Positions 15,453 through 18,829 of a stretch of 18,829 nucleotides of DNA are shown piece by piece. Numbering within the stretch: the stretch's first letter is position 1; the number at the start of each line of letters is the position of its first letter. The notes under the pieces were generated by a model that did not search any database, was not told where the DNA came from, and was given only the letters and a program-made list of their open reading frames with translations. The translations under genes were made by a program, and so were the position numbers. Source of the stretch: an uncultured Eubacteriales bacterium (GTDB lineage Bacteria; Bacillota; Clostridia; Oscillospirales; Butyricicoccaceae); assembly GCA_934395135.1 (NCBI GenBank), contig CAKRRK010000023.1, positions 1 to 18,829 of the forward strand. Direction: 5' to 3'.

Positions 15453-16307
15453 ATGGCAAGGGGGAAACCAGGGAAATCCATTCCAATAAAGGAACGGGAT
15501 GACAGCGATCTCCGCGTGCTTGTCGTCATAGACAGCCGGTATCATTGGCCTATCCACAGCCACAATGCGCTGGAACTTATATTGGCGGTAGACGGCAAGG
15601 GGACTGTTTACTATGACGATGTGGGCTATGATACCAAAGCGGGAGATCTGTGGGTATATAACCAGGGAGCAGTGCATACGGAAGTGTCTGACGAAGCGCA
15701 TCCTTTGCGCTGGATGGCATTGACCATTACCAACGTGCGGATTCGAGGTATGGAAGAAAATCACATTCTTCCGGCGGGAAAAAGCCCGGTGCTGTTTACC
15801 GGTGATTATTTTACGATGTTTTACTCCCTGTTTTCCTACATTAACAATCATCAGGACGCCGCCTATGCGGATTGCACCCGGCAGATTGGGGAGGTGGGCC
15901 GCCTGATTCTTTCGCTGACGCAGGAGTTGATTGCGCAGAGCGAAGAATATGTGCCGCAAAAGAGAGAGCAGTCGGAACTGGTGCGGCAGCTCACGGAGTA
16001 TTTGGATCGGTATTATACAGAGGATGTTTGCCTGGAAGACTTGGAAAAGATGTTCAGCTTCAGCAAATATTATCTTGCCCATCGGTTTAAAGAGGAAACG
16101 GAGCACACGATTAATGAATATATTATCAAACGCCGCATTGGCGAGGCGGCTATTTTGCTGACTTATACCGATTTGCCGGTGGCGGAAGTCGGGGCAAAGG
16201 TTGGGTACTCCGCTGTCAGCAATTTTTCTACAGCATTTCGGAAATACATCGGTACTTCCCCTCGGAAATACAGGAACATTCTTCAAAAGAATGCCGCACA
16301 AAAATGA
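15453..16307 (+). CDS. AraC-family transcriptional regulator (copy 2 of the pair)
   Basis: A 284-aa protein, ATG 15453. The cupin sensor domain has HWPIHSHNALELILAVDGKG and GDLWVYNQGAVHTEV; the C-terminal double HTH has FSFSKYYLAHRFKEE, NEYIIKRRIGEAAILL, PVAEVGAKVGYSAVSNFSTAF and TSPRKYR. It is the same length as, and clearly related to, the regulator at 12000-12854: both carry H-x-H in the same sensor position, GDLW-YNQ, RGMEEN or EGMEEN followed by LPAG, and the rare YYLAH segment. It has a much stronger promoter than copy 1 and lies alone between two terminators. Together they bracket the dehydrogenase pair. A division of labour (two ligands, or constitutive versus induced) is inference. 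Confidence 0.93.
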   Translation: MARGKPGKSIPIKERDDSDLRVLVVIDSRYHWPIHSHNALELILAVDGKGTVYYDDVGYDTKAGDLWVYNQGAVHTEVSDEAHPLRWMALTITNVRIRGMEENHILPAGKSPVLFTGDYFTMFYSLFSYINNHQDAAYADCTRQIGEVGRLILSLTQELIAQSEEYVPQKREQSELVRQLTEYLDRYYTEDVCLEDLEKMFSFSKYYLAHRFKEETEHTINEYIIKRRIGEAAILLTYTDLPVAEVGAKVGYSAVSNFSTAFRKYIGTSPRKYRNILQKNAAQK

Positions 16308-16310
16308 AAG

Positions 16311-16349
16311 AAACAGGTCCTGCGGAAATTACGCCGCAGGACCTGTTTT
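16311..16349. terminator. bidirectional terminator between convergent araC genes
   Basis: A perfect 15-bp stem, 16311-16325 with 16334-16348, AAACAGG at the outer left and CCTGTTTT at the outer right, 8-nt loop. It serves the plus-strand gene ending at 16307 and probably the minus-strand gene ending at 16386. Confidence 0.85.
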
Positions 16350-16385
16350 GCAGGGAATCACTTTGTTTCCGGAGAGAAAGGAATT

Positions 16386-17303
16386 TTATTTTTTGCGGTA
16401 CTGGCCCGGGGCGCAGCCCACGATTTTGCGGAAGGTTTTGGTGAAATAGCTTTGGCTCTGAAAGCCGCAGCATTCGCAGATCTCCAGCAGGGAAAGCGAG
16501 GAACCGCATAACAGCTCCTTGGCTTTTTGAATCCGAAGGTCGGTAACATACCGTTTGGGAGAAATGCCGATGATCGCCTGAAAGCAGCGCAGGCATTCCC
16601 GCTGGCTGATCGCGGCGGAATCCGCAATTTGCTGCAGCTGGATGGGTTCCATGTAGTGGCATTGAATAAAATCCAACATCTGCCGCAGCCGGTTTATTTC
16701 GGTGGAATTGCGGGCAGAATCGGTATTAAGAAGGTCAGAACAGTGCATACAGAACTGATACAGACTTTCTGTCAGAGAATTTTTCACCCGAAATTCAAAT
16801 CCAGGCTCCGCAGACAGAAAGAGCTGATAGATTTTTTTGATTTCCTCCACCGTTTGCTTTTGCCATGGAACAGAACTCTTTAAAACAGCATGAGAAAAGT
16901 TGACCGCTTCGGTAAGAGGCTGCAAGTATTTTTTCCAGAAAACAGTGCTTTTGCTGCCATAGACCAGAGAGGGCTGAAACACCACCAGAGGAAGCAAACC
17001 TTCCACCGGACCGCTGCTGGAAAAGGAATGCAGCACGCCGGAATTGACAAATACGCCGTCGCCTTCCGAGATGACATAACGCTGTGTATTTATAGAGATT
17101 GTGATATCACCCTGGAGGACAAAGCCAAGTTCCAGCTCGTCATGCCAGTGCCAGGGAAACGCGTTATCGTTCAAAGTGTCAATATAGCAGGCGCAGGGAA
17201 ACTCATCGGTGCCATGTTTGGTCAGTTCCCGTTGGTTTGCGTCCAGGGAAGCAATGTTTGGTTTATAGTCAGGAATGGCAAAAGAAGGATAATTGGAATG
17301 CAT
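16386..17303 (-). CDS. AraC-family transcriptional regulator, distinct type
   Basis: A 305-aa minus-strand regulator, ATG 17303 with AGGTGAG upstream. The N-terminal cupin domain (about residues 35-110) contains NAFPWHWHDELELGFVLQG and SEGDGVFVNSGVLHSF. The C-terminal double HTH spans about residues 200-305: IQLQQIADSAAISQRECLRCFQ, GISPKRYVTDLRIQKAKELL, LSLLEICECCGFQSQSYFTKTFRK and the closing GCAPGQYRKK. It has no particular similarity to the two plus-strand AraC proteins beyond the family fold, so it is not part of that duplication. Target genes are not evident; a divergent promoter region and a possible RNA gene lie immediately upstream. Confidence 0.93.
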   Translation of the reverse strand: MHSNYPSFAIPDYKPNIASLDANQRELTKHGTDEFPCACYIDTLNDNAFPWHWHDELELGFVLQGDITISINTQRYVISEGDGVFVNSGVLHSFSSSGPVEGLLPLVVFQPSLVYGSKSTVFWKKYLQPLTEAVNFSHAVLKSSVPWQKQTVEEIKKIYQLFLSAEPGFEFRVKNSLTESLYQFCMHCSDLLNTDSARNSTEINRLRQMLDFIQCHYMEPIQLQQIADSAAISQRECLRCFQAIIGISPKRYVTDLRIQKAKELLCGSSLSLLEICECCGFQSQSYFTKTFRKIVGCAPGQYRKK

Positions 17304-17320
17304 AGACTCACCTGCTCGAT

Positions 17321-17348
17321 TTGGATTTTGGCGGTTTTATTATATAAT
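17321..17348. promoter_or_regulatory. palindromic -10 region, divergent promoters
   Basis: ATTATATAAT (17339-17348) contains TATAAT on both strands. On the minus strand it can drive the AraC gene (-10 at 17344-17339, weak -35 TTTTAC at 17365-17360, 15-bp spacer). On the plus strand TTGGAT (17321-17326) and TATAAT (17343-17348) are 16 bp apart and point into the hairpin-rich region. The two polymerase sites overlap, so use of one would exclude the other. Confidence 0.5.
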
Positions 17349-17398
17349 AAGGCTTAATCGTAAAAGATGCAAGAGAAAATATGCGCTATACTGACCTT

Positions 17399-17582
17399 GT
17401 AAGAAAGTAAACGGCCGGAACCACCGGACAGCAAAGCGCTTGGGTTTACGCATTTCCGGGCTGCTGCAAGGCCCGGGTCCCTGCTGGTTTGTTATAAACC
17501 GGAAGGGGCAGTTGGAACGTGCCGGTTGCGGCACGTTCCAAGGGGCATATGTCCGGATCTGGACCGATAATCTCATTCTTAC
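17399..17582 (+). ncRNA. candidate structured RNA of unknown family
   Basis: A 184-nt stretch that folds as a closed multi-hairpin domain. The closing helix is GTAAGAA (17399-17405) with TTCTTAC (17576-17582). Inside lie GTAAAC/GTTTAC (17407-17412 with 17444-17449), CCGGGC/GCCCGG (17456-17461 with 17471-17476), a GGTTT/AAACC stem-loop (17486-17500), a perfect 13-bp stem (17512-17524 with 17529-17541, GTTG loop) and GTCC/GGAC (17551-17564). Plus-strand promoters are possible (TATAAT 17343 or TATACT 17387) and a strong terminator follows at 17633. Signatures I know for SRP RNA, tmRNA, RNase P RNA, T-boxes and common riboswitches are absent; 6S RNA is not excluded. Orientation rests on the terminator. 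Confidence 0.45.
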
Positions 17583-17632
17583 TTCTCTATTGGGTGTTTT
17601 TCTGGAATGCACACTGGAAGAACACTGCTATG

Positions 17633-17672
17633 AAAAAAGAACCTTTGCTGACATAGGGGTTCTTTTTTCTTT
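17633..17672 (+). terminator. strong intrinsic terminator of the candidate RNA
   Basis: AAAAAAGAACC (17633-17643) pairs with GGTTCTTTTTT (17658-17668), and TCTTTT continues the T-tract. No protein gene ends nearby on the plus strand, which implies a non-coding or unrecognised transcript upstream. Confidence 0.8.
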
Positions 17673-17905
17673 TGCAATGGATAACGCGAAACCGATCGGC
17701 CAAACGATTGTTTGCACGAAAAAGGCTGTCTCTTCCGGAACAAACCATGCTGCCCTTTGTGTCGGAAGAATTTTGGCAGGCAGTCCGAACCATGGGAAAA
17801 CGCATATATCCAGGCGGGAAAGAAAGCGTGGCGGCGGAAAAGAGAAACAGCGGCATTGCCGCTGTCTGTTTGATCCGGGTGGGCAAAAGGTCCAAAAGCC
17901 CTATG
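17673..17905. other. gene-poor stretch with hairpins
   Basis: About 230 bp between the terminator of the candidate RNA and the terminator of the ribbon-helix-helix gene. Frames are open on both strands, but none has a ribosome binding site or a recognisable product. Hairpins include TCTTCCG/CGGAAGA (about 17732-17770) and a perfect ACAGCGGC-ATT-GCCGCTGT at 17847-17865. It may be a decayed gene or part of another RNA; nothing firmer can be said. Confidence 0.4.
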
Positions 17906-17936
17906 AAAAAAACGCTGTCAAAAGAGTTGGCAGCGT
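17906..17936 (-). terminator. intrinsic terminator of the ribbon-helix-helix gene
   Basis: On the minus strand an 8-bp stem (17936-17929 with 17919-17912, one G-U pair) and a 9-nt loop run into seven T residues (17912-17906). It starts about 41 nt after the stop codon of the gene at 17978-18133. Confidence 0.85.
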
Positions 17937-17977
17937 AAAAGAAGATAATCTGCCGGCTATGGCAGACGATAGGAAGA

Positions 17978-18133
17978 CTAAAAAGATTGCTCCTCTTTCT
18001 CTTTCAAATGCTCTTTTAAAACGAGATTGACATACTGAGAAAAAGAGCGGTCATTTTCCTCGGCAAGCGCTTTGACGGCTTGGACTACAGGATCGTCTAA
18101 AGTGATGCTGACTTTTGTTTTCAATGGCCTCAT
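17978..18133 (-). CDS. ribbon-helix-helix (Arc/CopG-type) DNA-binding protein, 51 aa
   Basis: A minus-strand gene, ATG 18133 with a perfect AGGAGG seven bases upstream, stop TAG at 17978. The 51-aa product has the ribbon-helix-helix layout: a beta-strand KTKVSITLD near residues 5-13, helix A PVVQAVKALAEEN (15-27), the turn DRSFSQ, and helix B YVNLVLKEHLKEK (34-46). Such proteins dimerise and read DNA through the paired strands, often as antitoxins or autorepressors. A terminator follows without any partner gene, so a downstream toxin is absent. Upstream, a 14-bp repeat overlaps its own -10 and that of the divergent gene, pointing to autoregulation. Confidence 0.8.
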   Translation of the reverse strand: MRPLKTKVSITLDDPVVQAVKALAEENDRSFSQYVNLVLKEHLKEKEEQSF

Positions 18134-18165
18134 TTTATTCCTCCTAAACGCATTAGTTCTTTATT

Positions 18166-18247
18166 ATAAAATACCACTAATTCACACGAGGGATTGACAA
18201 GTAAGATAAAGTTTCATAAAATACTACTATGAAGCATAAAGTGGTAT
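18166..18247. promoter_or_regulatory. putative operator repeats between divergent small genes
   Basis: ATAAAATACCACTA (18166-18179) and ATAAAATACTACTA (18216-18229) are direct repeats differing at one base, starting 50 bp apart. A partial inverted copy, AAGTGGTAT, lies at 18239-18247. Copy 1 overlaps the minus-strand -10 (TATAAT, 18168-18163); copy 2 overlaps the plus-strand -10. A 6-bp inverted repeat TTCATA/TATGAA (18213-18218 and 18228-18233) is centred on copy 2. The likely ligand is the adjacent ribbon-helix-helix protein. Confidence 0.6.
18194..18222 (+). promoter_or_regulatory. consensus promoter of the 54-aa gene
   Basis: TTGACA (18194-18199), a 17-bp spacer and TAAAAT (18217-18222). 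The -10 lies within operator copy 2; the start codon is 50 bp downstream. Confidence 0.8.
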
Positions 18248-18271
18248 GAATTAGAGAGGAGAGGCGGCGCA

Positions 18272-18436
18272 ATGAATTATTATAAAAAAATGTACGCAAT
18301 CCTCTGCGGAGCGATCTCCGACGCATTGGATAGTATGGAACGGAAGGAAGCGGATTATTCCATTGCAGACAAACTGAAATCCGCTCTTTTACAGGCGGAA
18401 AAGATCTATTTGGAAGAAACCGATAAATGCGAATAA
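18272..18436 (+). CDS. small conserved-looking hypothetical protein, 54 aa
   Basis: ATG 18272 with AGAGGAGAGG upstream, stop TAA at 18436, between a consensus promoter and a strong terminator, which makes it a convincing single-gene unit. The product begins MNYYKKMYAILCGAISDALD and continues as two predicted amphipathic helices, the second QAEKIYLEETDKCE at the C-terminus, probably a helical hairpin that could dimerise. Short proteins of this style (aromatic start, AISDALDxME, then AKxxLxxAxxxAEExYL) occur widely in Clostridia and their phages and have no known function. It is divergent from the ribbon-helix-helix gene and shares the operator region with it. Confidence 0.75.
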   Translation: MNYYKKMYAILCGAISDALDSMERKEADYSIADKLKSALLQAEKIYLEETDKCE

Positions 18437-18474
18437 AAAAAGACAGCCGGTAAACTACCGGCCGTCTTTTTTTA
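18437..18474. terminator. bidirectional terminator between the 54-aa gene and nifJ
   Basis: The stem AGAC-GCCGGT / ACCGGC-GTCT (18441-18451 with 18457-18467, one mismatch) is preceded by an A-run and followed by TTTTTTT. It also lies just beyond the minus-strand nifJ stop. Confidence 0.88.
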
Positions 18475-18481
18475 TAGAGAT

Positions 18482-18829
18482 TTACTTGTCAAACAGTCTG
18501 GAATATTTTGTCCAGTGCTCATAGCGTTCCATTGCCTGCTTTTCCGACAACGCAAAGAGTTCCTTTGCTTTTTCCGGGAATTTGCGGGCAAGGGAAGAGT
18601 AACGAACTTCGTTCATAATGAAGTCCTGATACGAAGCGGAAGGCGCCTTGGAATCCATTTGGAACGGATTCTTGCCTTCGTCCGCAAGACGCGGGTCAAA
18701 ACGGAAAGTATTCCAATATCCTGCGTTTACGGCATTCTTGATAATCTGCTGGGTGTTTGTCATACCGCCGCGGATGCCATGGTTAATGCAAGGCGCATAG
18801 CCGATGACAATGGAAGGACCGTGATATTC
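18482..18829 (-). CDS. nifJ: pyruvate:ferredoxin (flavodoxin) oxidoreductase, C-terminal part
   Basis: The gene runs off the right edge; its last 115 codons are visible on the minus strand, ending at TAA 18482. The frame is open upstream of the internal ATG at 18763. The segment GPSIVIGYAPCINHGIRGGM is the conserved end of the thiamine-pyrophosphate domain VI, including the Cys that ligates the proximal Fe-S cluster in known PFOR structures. It continues with GYWNTFRFDPRL, NPFQMDSKAP, DFIMNEVRYSSLA and a C-terminal helix MERYEHWTKYSRLF. The enzyme oxidises pyruvate to acetyl-CoA and CO2 while reducing ferredoxin, a marker of anaerobic metabolism. Confidence 0.95.
   Translation of the reverse strand, partial: EYHGPSIVIGYAPCINHGIRGGMTNTQQIIKNAVNAGYWNTFRFDPRLADEGKNPFQMDSKAPSASYQDFIMNEVRYSSLARKFPEKAKELFALSEKQAMERYEHWTKYSRLFDK

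Noticed and set aside
17440..18030. 196-aa plus-strand frame across the hairpin region
   Set aside because: It runs through the stacked hairpins, a strong terminator and the antisense of the ribbon-helix-helix gene, has no ribosome binding site and no recognisable domain.
17978..18133. Classical toxin-antitoxin operon built on the ribbon-helix-helix gene
   Set aside because: An intrinsic terminator follows the gene after 41 nt and no toxin-like frame lies on the same strand before it.
18482..18763. Stand-alone 93-aa gene at the right edge
   Set aside because: The frame is open through the window end and the upstream residues are the conserved PFOR GPSxxIxYAPCINHG segment; the ATG is internal.
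1..18829. CRISPR array, tRNA, rRNA, insertion sequence or prophage
   Set aside because: No regularly spaced repeats of array type, no cloverleaf with conserved tRNA loops, no transposase or phage structural gene was seen.

Overview
The window reads as chromosomal DNA of an anaerobic, moderate-GC Bacillota in the class Clostridia, most likely a gut Oscillospiraceae/Christensenellales-type bacterium. Supporting signs are an S-layer-homology (SLH) wall protein, a rubredoxin-like module, pyruvate:ferredoxin oxidoreductase, strong AGGAGG-type ribosome binding sites, frequent TTG starts, sigma-A-type promoters and many intrinsic terminators. I see no rRNA, tRNA, CRISPR array, insertion sequence or phage gene.

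Region 1 (1-8.8 kb) is mostly housekeeping. In order it holds the C-terminus of an SLH protein, a rubredoxin/FMN glutamate-synthase-domain protein, a possible 42-aa ORF, enolase, pyrroline-5-carboxylate reductase (proC), a small Cys-rich membrane-anchored protein, a radical SAM protein with a CX4CX2C motif, a zinc-dependent phospholipase C-like protein, a YbaK-type deacylase and, on the minus strand, a DacA-type D,D-carboxypeptidase.

Region 2 (8.8-12.9 kb) starts with a promoter and a leader of about 190 nt with no convincing gene. It is followed by a tightly packed plus-strand operon: DUF1294 membrane protein, cation diffusion facilitator (Mn-type motifs), dihydroorotase (pyrC) and an AraC-type regulator that overlaps pyrC by 4 nt.

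Region 3 (12.9-17.4 kb) looks like a small inositol/sugar-oxidation locus. An IolG-like inositol 2-dehydrogenase and a second Gfo/Idh/MocA oxidoreductase sit between two paralogous 284-aa AraC regulators. A third, different AraC regulator follows on the minus strand.

Region 4 (17.3-18.8 kb) is the least explained part. It contains a run of stacked hairpins closed by a 7-bp helix and followed by a strong terminator, which looks like an unassigned structured RNA. Next comes a solitary 51-aa ribbon-helix-helix protein on the minus strand, divergent from a 54-aa plus-strand protein. The space between those two genes carries a 14-bp direct repeat overlapping the -10 elements of both sides, probably an autoregulatory operator. 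The window ends in the C-terminus of pyruvate:ferredoxin oxidoreductase on the minus strand.
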